This document shows positions 47,842-56,276 of a DNA stretch of 64,000 bases, one piece after another; position 1 is the stretch's first letter, and each line of letters opens with the position of its first letter. The position numbers and the translations under genes were made by a program. Location of the stretch: contig NZ_RCYU01000002.1 of assembly GCF_004166885.1 (NCBI RefSeq), positions 372,001-436,000 of the forward strand. Direction: 5' to 3'. This stretch comes from Streptococcus sp. bf_0095 (GTDB lineage Bacteria > Bacillota > Bacilli > Lactobacillales > Streptococcaceae). The notes below the pieces were generated by a model. It saw nothing but the letters and a program-made list of their open reading frames with translations. It ran no database searches and was not told where the DNA came from.

Positions 47842-48756
47842 TTATGATTTATCCTCAACACTCCTTATACTTTTCAAACGGAATCTCCCCCCAGTTTCAT
47901 CAAAAGACATAAAGACACTCATCTTATCTTTTGTAGTATAGACGATTGTAATTCGTTTGACTCCCCCAATAGCATAATTATTATGCATAAAGTCAGGAGT
48001 TCCTAATTCTTTTACAGCTTCTGTCAACTCTAGACCTTCTTCAGATGAAGCTTGCAAAGCCTTATAGTCTTTACTTGTTTTCGTGACTTCTCCTCTAAAA
48101 CTTTTCCTAGTATAATAGGTCACACTACTGAGTTCCATAGAATCTTGTTCTTTCAGAAAATTAAGAGACAAGCGCCCTGTATCCCCGACGAGCTCATATT
48201 CTAATCCGATTCTCTGGCTACCGTCGGAGCTAGAGGACAGGTGACCAGAGACCGCTTTCCCAATCTGATCGACAATCTGCTCTGGCGTTACATTAGGTTC
48301 ATTCGCTTTTCTCACTAAAGAAATGAAATCCTCTATGGACAATTCAATTCTGTGGTCCTTGTCAATATAAGGAGAATCTTCTCCAAAAAATGTAAATTCA
48401 GTTTTTACGGATGAATCTGTTGGGAGCTTCTCAGTCTTTTTAGTGGTTGAATAGGAATCTCTTTGATGGGAAAGGTATCTTACATAGTGGAGAGCCCCAC
48501 AAAAGAGACACACAATGACGACAAGACCTATCCCTAGCTTCAGGAGACCACTGCGACGAGAAAACCAGGATGCTTTGAACTGGCCCATTTGGGATGCGTA
48601 TACTCGATCTGATCTCGAATATTTGTCTTCCTCAAATTGATCTTTGGATTCAAATACCTCTCCTTGTGGTTGACCTTCTGAAAACACCTCCGGTACTTTT
48701 TTATTCCCCCCTGGCACTTTTGACCATTCTCGTTGAATTTTTCTACCTTTTTGCAT
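47842..48756 (-). CDS. Paralogue-array membrane protein 6 (304 residues), unknown function
   Basis: I do not recognise a named function. A basic cytoplasmic N-terminal tail with KGRKIQREWSKVPGGNK (residues 3-19) precedes a single membrane helix (about 72-92, LLKLGIGLVVIVCLFCGAL). The outside part has two related segments: TPEQIVDQIGKAVSG (about 157-171) with following beta strands, then LTEAVKELGTPDF (about 241-253) with strands ending VFMSFDETGGRFRLKSI. The 'ivd.iGkA .. l.Y .. f' pattern recalls BLIP/SmpA-like folds. It is the last gene of the array and most like its upstream neighbour, with which it shares the KGRKIQREW motif. Confidence 0.85.
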   Translation of the reverse strand: MQKGRKIQREWSKVPGGNKKVPEVFSEGQPQGEVFESKDQFEEDKYSRSDRVYASQMGQFKASWFSRRSGLLKLGIGLVVIVCLFCGALHYVRYLSHQRDSYSTTKKTEKLPTDSSVKTEFTFFGEDSPYIDKDHRIELSIEDFISLVRKANEPNVTPEQIVDQIGKAVSGHLSSSSDGSQRIGLEYELVGDTGRLSLNFLKEQDSMELSSVTYYTRKSFRGEVTKTSKDYKALQASSEEGLELTEAVKELGTPDFMHNNYAIGGVKRITIVYTTKDKMSVFMSFDETGGRFRLKSIRSVEDKS

Positions 48757-48825
48757 TTCACTCTCCCTTATTCTCGTTTCTCAGGATGGAAGAAAACGGA
48801 ATGAGACTCCTCCTTCTCACTTTAG

Positions 48826-49737
48826 TTATTCTTTTTTATCCTTTAATTTCGTCATACTTCCCAAACGGAAAAAATCTCCATCTTGATCAAAATACAAGGT
48901 AACTCGCATCTCATCACTTGCTTTATAGGAGATAGCAATTTGAGCCTCCGTCCCAGGTAAAAAACTGGAATAGAGCCAATCTGGTACTCCCAATTCTTTG
49001 ATAGCTTCCATCAACTCCACCCCCTCTTGACCTGGCTGAGGAATAAGAGCACTATAATCATCACTTGTTCTTTCAGTTGATTCTCTCTGGCTTTCTAGGG
49101 TAAAATACTGAATCGAATGCAGAAGGAGGCGATTCTCCTTTTCACTAAAATCAAAGTCCAGTGCTGCTTTATTATCGGTAAGGAGATACGTCAATACACT
49201 TCCTCGACTACCATCAGAGTCTATACTCACATATCCATCTCTTGCTTTTCCTAATTGGTTGAAAATATCATTCATAGTAAGGTTGGCATCATTAATTTTT
49301 CTAATGTATGCGACAACCTCCTCTATATTGATATCAACTTTATGATTTGGGTCTGTATAGCGAGAGTTTTTATTAAAAAGATTTTTAAATTCCTTATCTG
49401 ATAAACGAGCCTCTGTCCCCTTGCTTAATTTTACAGAGTGAGAATCATGCGCAGGTGATTTCACATATCGAGACACAATGTTAAAAAGGAACAAGAGGAA
49501 CAGACCTCCTAGCACTAGCTTGAAGAAAATAGAGAAATGAGCTAAGTAAGACTTCTTAAGCACACTTTTTTGAAGATTCTCTCCACCATTTCGCTTCCCT
49601 GTTTTTGCTTCTTTGACCCTGCTTGGTAGTTCCATCCTATCATTCTGCAGATTACTTTTTGAAGAGAGCTCTGAAGAGATTTTATTTCCACCTGGGACCT
49701 TAGTCCATTCTCTCTGAATCTTTCTACCTTTTTCCAT
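48826..49737 (-). CDS. Paralogue-array membrane protein 5 (303 residues), unknown function
   Basis: It is a close paralogue of the next gene downstream. The N-terminal tail carries KGRKIQREWTKVPGGNK, a membrane helix lies near residues 72-95 (KLVLGGLFLLFLFNIV), and two extracellular repeats begin at TMNDIFNQLGKARDG (about 158-172) and LMEAIKELGVPDWL (about 240-253), ending YFDQDGDFFRLGSM. ATG 49737 follows GGGGAGAAATTGA. The gap to the upstream gene is 17 bases, so they share a transcript. The function is unknown. Confidence 0.85.
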   Translation of the reverse strand: MEKGRKIQREWTKVPGGNKISSELSSKSNLQNDRMELPSRVKEAKTGKRNGGENLQKSVLKKSYLAHFSIFFKLVLGGLFLLFLFNIVSRYVKSPAHDSHSVKLSKGTEARLSDKEFKNLFNKNSRYTDPNHKVDINIEEVVAYIRKINDANLTMNDIFNQLGKARDGYVSIDSDGSRGSVLTYLLTDNKAALDFDFSEKENRLLLHSIQYFTLESQRESTERTSDDYSALIPQPGQEGVELMEAIKELGVPDWLYSSFLPGTEAQIAISYKASDEMRVTLYFDQDGDFFRLGSMTKLKDKKE

Positions 49738-49754
49738 TCAATTTCTCCCCTCTA

Positions 49755-50501
49755 TCAGGTAAGACTTGTAATCCCTTGAGAGTCCACCTGGCTCTTTCGC
49801 AACAAATAGCAAGAACCATCCATTATTTCAATCTCTAATAAATAAGTTTTTCCCTTCTCATCCTGATAGGACAGTTGAAAACCTTCCTGATCAGGCCCGA
49901 TCTGGTGTCGAACGAAAGATTGTAAGCCCTGATAGCTACCTAGAAGTGCTTTCAGATCCATCTTTTCTCCAGGTTCTAAGCTCTGGTAAACTTTTTCTGA
50001 AAAAGCTTTGTTTCCCTCCCGGTCTAGATTGGCTAGACTGGCGTCGATCTCTTCTAGCAGATAGCTCCCATCAGCCCCCTTGCTAAAAAGCAAACGGATG
50101 GAGGCTCCCTTTCCCCTATCGTCCCATCGATAGAGCAGGGAGAGACTGGGTTGCTTACTTGCTGTAGATTGAAAGAGAACTTTCTCTTGGGGGTGCCCCA
50201 TCTCCTTCAGAAGGGTCTCCAGGCGACTTCCAGTCTGCTTCAGGCTACCGTTTTGGTTCTTTATCGACAGAGAAAAATGCTTAATTTGTTCCAAGGTCCA
50301 TGGCGAATCCTTTTTTTCATTCGTTTCTTTTAAGAGTCGCTCCCCTTGAAATTCTTTCGCTTTAAAAGTTGATAAGTTCTTTATTTCACTTATCGCTGTA
50401 GAATTTTTCGGCGGATGACTAAGGACCTCTAACCCCATCCCTAGGAGGAGCGCTAGCAGCAGGAGACCAGGAATTGTTAACTTCTTGATGACTGTATCCA
50501 T
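49755..50501 (-). CDS. Paralogue-array membrane protein 4 (248 residues), unknown function
   Basis: This has a short cytoplasmic start, one membrane helix or uncleaved signal (residues 7-27, KLTIPGLLLLALLLGMGL), then a linker and two diverged repeats: LETLLKEMGHPQ (about 94-105) with SLLYRWDDRGKGASIRLLF, and LKALLGSYQGL (about 185-195) with EGFQLSYQDEKG. It lacks the long cytoplasmic tail of its neighbours. The start follows AAGGAGGAGT. It is ten bases downstream of the 254/243-residue member. Confidence 0.82.
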   Translation of the reverse strand: MDTVIKKLTIPGLLLLALLLGMGLEVLSHPPKNSTAISEIKNLSTFKAKEFQGERLLKETNEKKDSPWTLEQIKHFSLSIKNQNGSLKQTGSRLETLLKEMGHPQEKVLFQSTASKQPSLSLLYRWDDRGKGASIRLLFSKGADGSYLLEEIDASLANLDREGNKAFSEKVYQSLEPGEKMDLKALLGSYQGLQSFVRHQIGPDQEGFQLSYQDEKGKTYLLEIEIMDGSCYLLRKSQVDSQGITSLT

Positions 50502-50511
50502 TTACTCCTCC

Positions 50512-51243
50512 TTATTCGACCTTGACTAGATGATAGCGAGCATCTTTTTGGGCTTGCAAAGTGAGAAAGACGAGCCCCTCTTGTGCACGGTAGGTTAGGA
50601 CCAAAACTGTCTTTCCATCCTTACGATTCAAAAGCAATGATTGTGGCAAGCCAACCTTTTGTAAAATGTCTTCTAGTTTCATGCCAGTTTTCTCTTTCCC
50701 ACTAGCAAGACTGGTCAAGGCTGCCTTTTTCAGCTGTTTACTTTCTATATTCTGCTTAGAGGTTGGTTGATAGCCCTGAATAGCTGTTAGATAGTAGCCA
50801 TCCTTCATATGGGTAAATTCAAATTGGTATCTATCTCGACCATCTTGTGTCGTTCTATAGCTGAGACGAAGGAGCTGCGTTCTAGCTTTTGACTCAAGCC
50901 GAGCTTGCTTGGCTCCCCCTAATTTTTTGACCAGGGTCTCTGGTGTCGTCCCCTTGGTGCTTGGCCCACCAGTCCCATCTCCTATTTTAAATTCTAGCAA
51001 TTCCTCCAAATGCACCCCAACTTCTGGTCGATCTGATTTCGCCAGGAAAGCCTGCAGATAAGCTTCTTCCTTACGAAAGGTCACTTGCTGGTCTGGATTT
51101 AGCTGGTCTTGTGGCCTCCCAGAAGCAGCAAGCCCATAGCCTACTCCCAACATTCCCAGGATCCCTAAAAGAATCCCTCTTTTTTGGATGAAAACCAGGA
51201 GGGCCTTCAGATGTTTTCTTATTGTTTCCTTTACATTATCCAT
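50512..51243 (-). CDS. Paralogue-array membrane protein 3, unknown function
   Basis: A single N-terminal helix (GILLGILGMLGVGYGLAA) is followed by two extracellular repeats: TPETLVKKLGGAKQA, with strands LLRLSYRTT and YQFEFTHMKDGYYLTAIQ, and MKLEDILQKVGLPQSL, ending ALKDARYHLVKVE-like. This is the clearest member for the two-repeat pattern. The start is uncertain: ATG 51243 (243 residues) or in-frame TTG 51276 (254 residues); neither has a strong ribosome site. It is first in its own transcript, behind an extended -10 at 51311. Confidence 0.82.
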   Translation of the reverse strand: MDNVKETIRKHLKALLVFIQKRGILLGILGMLGVGYGLAASGRPQDQLNPDQQVTFRKEEAYLQAFLAKSDRPEVGVHLEELLEFKIGDGTGGPSTKGTTPETLVKKLGGAKQARLESKARTQLLRLSYRTTQDGRDRYQFEFTHMKDGYYLTAIQGYQPTSKQNIESKQLKKAALTSLASGKEKTGMKLEDILQKVGLPQSLLLNRKDGKTVLVLTYRAQEGLVFLTLQAQKDARYHLVKVE

Positions 51244-51310
51244 TCTGTGATCGAATCTGTATCCCTTTCCGTCCAACTGTTCACGCCTATTTCCTTTAGC
51301 AACATATCCT

Positions 51311-51316
51311 ACTATA
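51311..51316 (-). promoter_or_regulatory. Promoter (-10) of the second half of the paralogue array
   Basis: TGG-TATAGT on the minus strand is an extended -10, followed by AGG so that TATAGTAG matches one arm of the inverted repeat at 53490-53507. Confidence 0.5.
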
Positions 51317-51346
51317 CCATAAATAGCCAGTCCTCGCTAGAATAGA

Positions 51347-51380
51347 GAAAGACCTGGAATGTCTATTCCAGATCTTTTTA
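51347..51380 (-). terminator. Terminator after the first two array genes
   Basis: On the minus strand AAAGATCTGGAAT, AGAC, ATTCCAGGTCTTT form a 13-bp stem with one mismatch, followed by CTC rather than a T-run. The plus strand has a better T-run, but no plus-strand gene precedes it. Confidence 0.6.
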
Positions 51381-51452
51381 GGGTTTTAAGTGAATGGATT
51401 TTTCCTCCCTTACCTCTTTCGAAAAGAATGAATGAAGAGCCCTTCTTCATCA

Positions 51453-52247
51453 TCATTCTTTTTCAGATAAGAGGAAATCACCATCTGATTGTCTCACAAA
51501 AGTCAACCTATATTCAGAGGAACTTGAGGATTTAAAAGATACTCTCATTGTAGTCACAATATCATGAGTTTTGTAGTCCTCTTCTGCAGACATTGAAAGA
51601 CTAGAAATAGTATGATCCTTAATCACTTCCTTGTAGGATACACCATCCTTACCAGTTTTGGCATCTCCCACTTTCAGTTTATCATAGTAAGATGAGGTCA
51701 TAAAATCGTCCTCAGCTTCTTTATAATTTCCTGAATAATAGAGGTCTTTTAAATAATAATTGTCTCCATTCTTCTGAAACGTAAGGCGCATTTCACGAAC
51801 AGTACGATAAGAAGGCAGCGTATCATCCTGATCTTCGTCTAACTCGCCCCATTCTAAATCAATTTTATCTCTTCGAAACGTGCCTTTCAAAGCCTTGCCA
51901 TGTGCATCCACGACATCTTCAATGCTTGTTCCTAAATCTGGAGTTTCGTATGTCCCAAACTCCAAATCAGCTAAATCATCAATATTCCAAGAAAATTCTG
52001 CTTCTTCCGGATTAATATACTTCCCAGACTGATCACGTTTTGATTCCCCTGCGTCAGCTGTTGGGTGAAGGGCCGGTTCGCTACTTTTAGCATTTGTTGC
52101 ACCAAAAGAACGGCCAAGAAATAGACCTGCAATGACTCCTAAGACTGCAAAAACACTAACACAAGCGATTAATAGACCTTTCCCTGGCTTCTTTTGATTA
52201 CCAGTTTCTGGCACACCAAATGGTGCCTGTGATTGATTCATATTCAT
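51453..52247 (-). CDS. Paralogue-array membrane protein 2 (264 residues), unknown function
   Basis: A short tail with APFGVPE (residues 7-13) recalls the PFG repeats of the gene upstream. A membrane helix (about 24-46, LLIACVSVFAVLGVIAGLFLG) is followed by a motif FSWNIDDLADLEFG (about 84-97), then two repeats: SIEDVVDAHGKALKG (about 104-118) and a second, beginning after LKVGDAKTGKDGVSYKEV (about 188-205) and ending TFVRQSDGDFLLSEKE. The outer domain is very acidic. ATG 52247 follows AGGAGATAG. It lies 21 bases after the first array gene. Confidence 0.85.
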   Translation of the reverse strand: MNMNQSQAPFGVPETGNQKKPGKGLLIACVSVFAVLGVIAGLFLGRSFGATNAKSSEPALHPTADAGESKRDQSGKYINPEEAEFSWNIDDLADLEFGTYETPDLGTSIEDVVDAHGKALKGTFRRDKIDLEWGELDEDQDDTLPSYRTVREMRLTFQKNGDNYYLKDLYYSGNYKEAEDDFMTSSYYDKLKVGDAKTGKDGVSYKEVIKDHTISSLSMSAEEDYKTHDIVTTMRVSFKSSSSSEYRLTFVRQSDGDFLLSEKE

Positions 52248-52268
52248 CTTTCATCTATCTCCTCTATA

Positions 52269-53411
52269 TTAAAAACGTTCTGGACCAATGTATAAGAAGT
52301 CCCCGTCTGGTTGTGCTAAGAAGCGTAATGTCTTATAATCGTCACCGACCTTAAAGTTTACGGTTGCAATAACACGAGTAGAGTCATACTCTTCTCCATC
52401 TGCAGTAGCTTTTGTTTCTGTTCCAATTCGAACAGCACTTGATTTACGCTTTTTCAAAACTTCTGATAAGGAAGTTCCACCTTTACCAGTTTTCTTATCT
52501 CCTGTTTTCAGATTTTTGAATTCTTTTGTACTTAACTCACGATCTGCAGAAGTATCTTCATCTTCATCGTCTTCTTCGTCTGCATAGAATTCTTCTAAAT
52601 CATAAGCTTCTACAGTTTTCAAATAATAATTTCCATCAACTTTTTCAAATCGGAAATAAACATTCTGATGTTCAGCATTCTTTGCGCGATCCCAATAAAG
52701 AGTGAGGCTATTCTTATCATACTCTACACTGGAAGCCAATCCATAGGTGTCAACAATCTGATCAGCAGTCAAACCATAACCATCCTTATTGGTATAACTC
52801 AAGGAACCAAGGTCTTTAAGAGTCCAGGTGAAAACAGCCTCCTTCTTATCTGTAATGAAGCTGTTCTTTATCTTTTTTGCTTCTTCATTAGCGCGTTCTA
52901 AACGTTTTGTTCGATTAGCATCTGCTTGAGGCTTAGATGAATTTCCCCAGAAATAGCCAGCTCCACCACCAATTAATCCACCAAGAAGGAGTGCAAAAAG
53001 GGAAAAGACAACAAATTTCGTCCATCCACGCTTCGGTTTTGGTTGAACATTCCATTGCGATTGGAAGGCTTGAGGGTTCCCTTGTTGGTAGAACGGATTA
53101 TTCTCTACCTGAGGCGCTTGATTTTGGAAAAATTGTTCCTGTCCTCCAGCTTGTGGTCCTTCTACTGGAGAAGCCTGTTGAAAGGCTTGCGCTCCTGGTG
53201 CCCCAAATGGCTCATAAGCTGTTTGGCTATTTTGTGCTCCAAAAGGTTCTTGGACGGTTTGACCAGTTTGAGCTTCAAGAGGTTGCTGAACAGTTTGTTC
53301 TTCTTGCGCTCCAAAAGGTTCTTGAACAGTTTGTCCCTCTTGTGTTCCAAAAGGCTCTTGAGAAACGTTCTCCTCTTGTGTTCCAAAAGGTGTCTTGTCT
53401 TCTGTTGTCAT
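52269..53411 (-). CDS. Paralogue-array membrane protein 1 (380 residues) with PFG-repeat tail, unknown function
   Basis: This is the largest member and the first transcribed. The cytoplasmic tail has six 12-residue repeats of the form EPFGTQEGQTVQ (residues 7-78), then a Gln/Pro/Asn-rich stretch to about 130. A membrane helix (about 133-158, FVVFSLFALLLGGLIGGGAGYF) precedes FTWTLKDLGSL (about 199-209). The first extracellular repeat is LTADQIVDTYGLAS (about 219-232), and the second follows LKTGDKKTGKGGTSLSEV (about 309-326), ending LAQPDGDFLYIGPERF. A very acidic DEEDDEDEDTSADRE run lies between. The function is unknown. Confidence 0.86.
   Translation of the reverse strand: MTTEDKTPFGTQEENVSQEPFGTQEGQTVQEPFGAQEEQTVQQPLEAQTGQTVQEPFGAQNSQTAYEPFGAPGAQAFQQASPVEGPQAGGQEQFFQNQAPQVENNPFYQQGNPQAFQSQWNVQPKPKRGWTKFVVFSLFALLLGGLIGGGAGYFWGNSSKPQADANRTKRLERANEEAKKIKNSFITDKKEAVFTWTLKDLGSLSYTNKDGYGLTADQIVDTYGLASSVEYDKNSLTLYWDRAKNAEHQNVYFRFEKVDGNYYLKTVEAYDLEEFYADEEDDEDEDTSADRELSTKEFKNLKTGDKKTGKGGTSLSEVLKKRKSSAVRIGTETKATADGEEYDSTRVIATVNFKVGDDYKTLRFLAQPDGDFLYIGPERF
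53178..53393 (-). repeat. Six 36-bp tandem repeats encoding the PFG tail
   Basis: Six successive 12-codon units encode xPFGxQxxQTVQ variants. Unit 4 is degenerate (QPLEAQTGQTVQ) and units 5-6 are more diverged at their ends. Repeat number may vary between strains. Confidence 0.8.
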
Positions 53412-53489
53412 AATCTCTCCTTTACTAACAACCTGCGCCCGTCATTCTCCCCACTTTTCGTGACCATAGTTTGACGTGCAAAGTATAAA

Positions 53490-53507
53490 TATAGTAGTTC
53501 TACTATA
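53490..53507 (-). promoter_or_regulatory. Promoter -10 inside an 18-bp inverted repeat (candidate operator) of the paralogue array
   Basis: TATAGTAG-AA-CTACTATA on the minus strand is an inverted repeat with 8-bp arms. Its first six bases, preceded by TGA, form an extended -10 (TATAGT). A repressor bound here would block the promoter of the first two array genes. Confidence 0.5.
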
Positions 53508-53556
53508 TCATAAAACAGTCTATTTTTCCACCTCATTCTGAGATATTGAAAGCGAT

Positions 53557-53584
53557 TAAAAAACGACCTCTTGCGAGATCGTTT
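53557..53584 (-). terminator. Terminator after the pgi remnant
   Basis: On the minus strand AACGATCTC, GCAA, GAGGTCGTT, then TTTT. It is the original pgi terminator, retained behind the truncated copy. Confidence 0.8.
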
Positions 53585-53593
53585 TGTTGTCTA

Positions 53594-54069
53594 TTATAGA
53601 CGAGCGTTGAGTTCTTTGCTCAATTCTTCAAATCCTGGTTTACCAAGAAGGGCAAACATGTTACGTTTGTAAGCTTCAACACCTGGTTGGTCAAATGGGT
53701 TGATCGCGTTTAAGTAACCTGAAAGGGCGATGGCCAATTCGAAGAAGTAGATAGTGTAACCAAGAGTGAAGGCATCTTGCTCAGGAAGAGTCACGTACAT
53801 GTTTGGTACGTCACCATCTGTGTGGGCAAGAAGAACACCGTCAGTCGCTTTTTTGTTAACGAAATCAACGTCTTTTCCTTGGAGGTAGCCAAGTCCGTCA
53901 AGGTCTTCTTCCAAAGTAGGGATGATCACATTCTTACGTGGTTTGTCCACACGGACAACTGTTTCAAACATGATACGAGTTCCTTCTTGGATAAATTGAC
54001 CCAATGAGTGCAAGTCTGTTGAGAAGTTAGCTGAAGTTGGGTAAATACCTTTTTGGTCTTTTCCTTCTG
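53594..54069 (-). pseudogene. 5'-truncated glucose-6-phosphate isomerase gene remnant
   Basis: About 158 codons of the pgi 3' end are intact, from [20 protein letters not shown] to the natural stop ([16 protein letters not shown]), without stops or frameshifts. The first two-thirds, including the active-site core, are missing. At about 54069 the match with the complete pgi (59646-60995) ends abruptly and unrelated sequence begins. The two copies differ at about ten residues over the shared part (for example [34 protein letters not shown]), so the remnant is not a recent duplicate. It keeps the pgi terminator. It is best read as the tail of the ancestral gene left after replacement. Confidence 0.88.
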
Positions 54070-54219
54070 TTCAGGCACCCCTTGTGGATCCATCTGCTGG
54101 GAATTCCCTTGCACTGACTGGCTAGTTTGATTGACTTGCCAATCAACCACTGCGTCATCTATTTTTTCTAATTTAGACCCAGAAGCCTGGACTTTTTGTC
54201 CAAGCTCTGAATCAATTTT
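54070..54219 (-). pseudogene. Fragment of an unrelated gene joined to the pgi remnant
   Basis: About 50 codons are open, from just after a stop at 54220 to the junction. They encode a hydrophilic segment (..[31 protein letters not shown]) resembling the end of a coiled, DUF948-like streptococcal protein. There is no start codon with a ribosome site, and the frame continues out of phase into pgi. Both ends are therefore broken, marking a recombination scar. Confidence 0.5.
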
Positions 54220-54266
54220 TTAGACTTTTATTTTTCTAAATTGCTTGATTTTAAATTTTGTTATGG

Positions 54267-54638
54267 TCAAGCAGTTTCGAAAATCTGAATGGTAGAGTCC
54301 TTTTCAATTACTACTGCTTGGTCTGCTGCAACATGGAGAGTGCCCGGCAGGCTGCCCTCTTTTGAACCATCAAAAGAAATCGTGATATGGCCCAGTCCAG
54401 TTAAATTTTTTTCTACTACATTTCCTACGGCAGTAATCGAATATTCCTGACTATCTACCACCAGCTTTCCACCTTCTAGTATTGCACCTAGAAGATTTTT
54501 GTTATCGATTTTAAAACAATACTCTGCTAAGTCTTCCGGAGCTTCTTCTCCAAACAAAATGAGCATATTGGCATCTTGAATCATATTCTGAGCTTCAGGC
54601 CCCACTTGAATTACTTTAGCTTCAAAAATTTTCTTCAT
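54267..54638 (-). CDS. srlB: PTS glucitol/sorbitol-specific IIA component
   Basis: This 123-residue cytoplasmic phosphocarrier passes phosphate from HPr towards the sorbitol IIBC proteins. It matches the GutA-type IIA family in length and in AEYCFKID, GNVVEKNLTGLGHITISFDG (about 75-94) and PGTLHVA. A His found in the YCF-H region of enteric proteins is absent here; the conserved GLGH His remains. It is the last gene of the sorbitol operon, 98 bases after srlE. Confidence 0.9.
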   Translation of the reverse strand: MKKIFEAKVIQVGPEAQNMIQDANMLILFGEEAPEDLAEYCFKIDNKNLLGAILEGGKLVVDSQEYSITAVGNVVEKNLTGLGHITISFDGSKEGSLPGTLHVAADQAVVIEKDSTIQIFETA

Positions 54639-54736
54639 CTAATTCCTATTCATCCTTTCTCAAATCTGTCATAAACTTATGCTTATAGATAAGTTTAACA
54701 TAATAGTTGCTATGTTTACGTGCATCTATCAAAAGT

Positions 54737-55717
54737 TTACTGATAAAGGCCAATACTAGCTATCCAAGCTACTAGCACCCGCGGAACACCATTGAGAAAG
54801 CGTGAATAAAGCACAGAAGGGACACCAACCTCAACTGTTTCAGCCTTGGCTTCAGATAGACCGAGTGCTACAGGAATGAAATCACAACCGTTTTGAGTGT
54901 TGATAGCAAATATAGCTGGCAGAGCCATTTGGGGCGGAATAGTCCCTTTGCCGATTTCAACTCCAATTAAGGTTCCAATAATCTGACTGATAACAGCTCC
55001 GGGGCCTAACAAAGGAGATAGGAATGGCAAGGAACAGATAAAGCCAATCAAAATGAGTCCCCAGATGTTCCCAGCTAGGGGAACCATTAATTTTGCCAGC
55101 CAATTTCCAACACCTGAACCTTGAATAACCCCAATCAGCAAGGAAACAAAGGCCATGAAAGGAATGATCGTGTTGAGCATTGTTTGGATGGCTTCACGAG
55201 CAGCCTGGTTGAAAGTCGCAACGACCTTCCCAGCGCCCATCCCAATTCTTGCTACAATACTTGTTTCAGCTTTTTGCTCTGTAATTTTTTTACTAGTATC
55301 GTAAGTTGGCTTTTCTGTTACCACAGTTGTCGCTTTTTCGTCTTCATTAGCAGCAGAAATTTGATTAAGGCCAACTGCTGACACATAGATTTCCTCGGTT
55401 ATATATTGAGCTAGAGGCCCACTTTTCCCTGTAGCGACAATATTTATTGTAGGGATCCCCTTTTTAGGATAAATACCACAGCGAAGAGTACCGCCACAAT
55501 CCACGATTGCTAAAGCAATTTCCTCATCTGGGATAGAAGTTTTAAACCCATTAACAGCTTCCATACCGGTCAAATCAGCAATTTTATCTACAATATCTGG
55601 CTTTTCTCCTCCGCCAGTGATATAGATGAATTTATGCTTAGCTTCACTAGGTGTAATGACCAAAGGTCCTCCGAAACCGCCATTTCCTTTAACAACTTTT
55701 ATACTCTTATATGACAT
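54737..55717 (-). CDS. srlE: PTS glucitol/sorbitol-specific IIBC component
   Basis: This 326-residue membrane protein has an N-terminal IIB domain with the phospho-Cys region [15 protein letters not shown] (about 72-86). A C-terminal membrane domain (about 170-326) includes [21 protein letters not shown] and [25 protein letters not shown] segments. ATG 55717 (MSYKSIKVV) follows AAAGAGTG; an in-frame TTG upstream adds eight residues and overlaps the end of srlA. With srlA and srlB it forms the sorbitol transporter that takes up sorbitol as sorbitol-6-phosphate. Confidence 0.93.
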   Translation of the reverse strand: MSYKSIKVVKGNGGFGGPLVITPSEAKHKFIYITGGGEKPDIVDKIADLTGMEAVNGFKTSIPDEEIALAIVDCGGTLRCGIYPKKGIPTINIVATGKSGPLAQYITEEIYVSAVGLNQISAANEDEKATTVVTEKPTYDTSKKITEQKAETSIVARIGMGAGKVVATFNQAAREAIQTMLNTIIPFMAFVSLLIGVIQGSGVGNWLAKLMVPLAGNIWGLILIGFICSLPFLSPLLGPGAVISQIIGTLIGVEIGKGTIPPQMALPAIFAINTQNGCDFIPVALGLSEAKAETVEVGVPSVLYSRFLNGVPRVLVAWIASIGLYQ

Positions 55718-55730
55718 AATTTCACTCTTT

Positions 55731-56276
55731 CTATAAATCAAATGTTTTACTCAAGGTAACACCTTGCTGTTTTGCTACATAAGCAGTTGTAAAATCGGTC
55801 ACCCAACCGCCTACAAAGTTCATGACAAGCCCAACAAGCATGTAACGAATGGCTAAGTCCATTTGACTTAAACCTAAAGTTTGAATTCCTGTTGCAATTC
55901 CCATCCATACAAACAATTCCCCAGGATTGATATGCGGAAATACACCATTTGAAGTGTGGCAGAACTGCATCTGAGCTGCTACAAAACTAGGTTTATAATA
56001 TTCTGGTAAGAAACGTCCCATACTGATTGCCATCGGATTCCCCAGCATAAAGGCAGAAATGAAAGGTAAAATCATATACCGGCTAACAGGATTTTTGGCA
56101 GAAATCTTAGCCAGGGAATTGACCTTCTCTTCTCCCAAGAAAGCGATAAGGGTATTCATTGCAATCAATAGCATTAAGACAAGCGGTACAATATTTGTCA
56201 TCCAGCTAATAAAGGTTTCTCCACCTAATTGGAAGAGTTTCATAAAACTCTCTGCAAAATTTGTAATGTGATTCAT
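55731..56276 (-). CDS. srlA: PTS glucitol/sorbitol-specific IIC component
   Basis: This 181-residue membrane protein has four or five hydrophobic segments. [24 protein letters not shown] at the N-terminus (in two parts) and [20 protein letters not shown] (about 106-125) are typical of the GutC family. It overlaps srlM by four bases and is followed 13 bases later by srlE, so these genes are translationally linked. Confidence 0.93.
   Translation of the reverse strand: MNHITNFAESFMKLFQLGGETFISWMTNIVPLVLMLLIAMNTLIAFLGEEKVNSLAKISAKNPVSRYMILPFISAFMLGNPMAISMGRFLPEYYKPSFVAAQMQFCHTSNGVFPHINPGELFVWMGIATGIQTLGLSQMDLAIRYMLVGLVMNFVGGWVTDFTTAYVAKQQGVTLSKTFDL

Noticed and set aside
53546..53562. cre-like TGAAAGCGATTAAA near the pgi remnant terminator
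   Set aside because: One key position deviates and it lies upstream of a promoter without overlap, so it is too weak to call.
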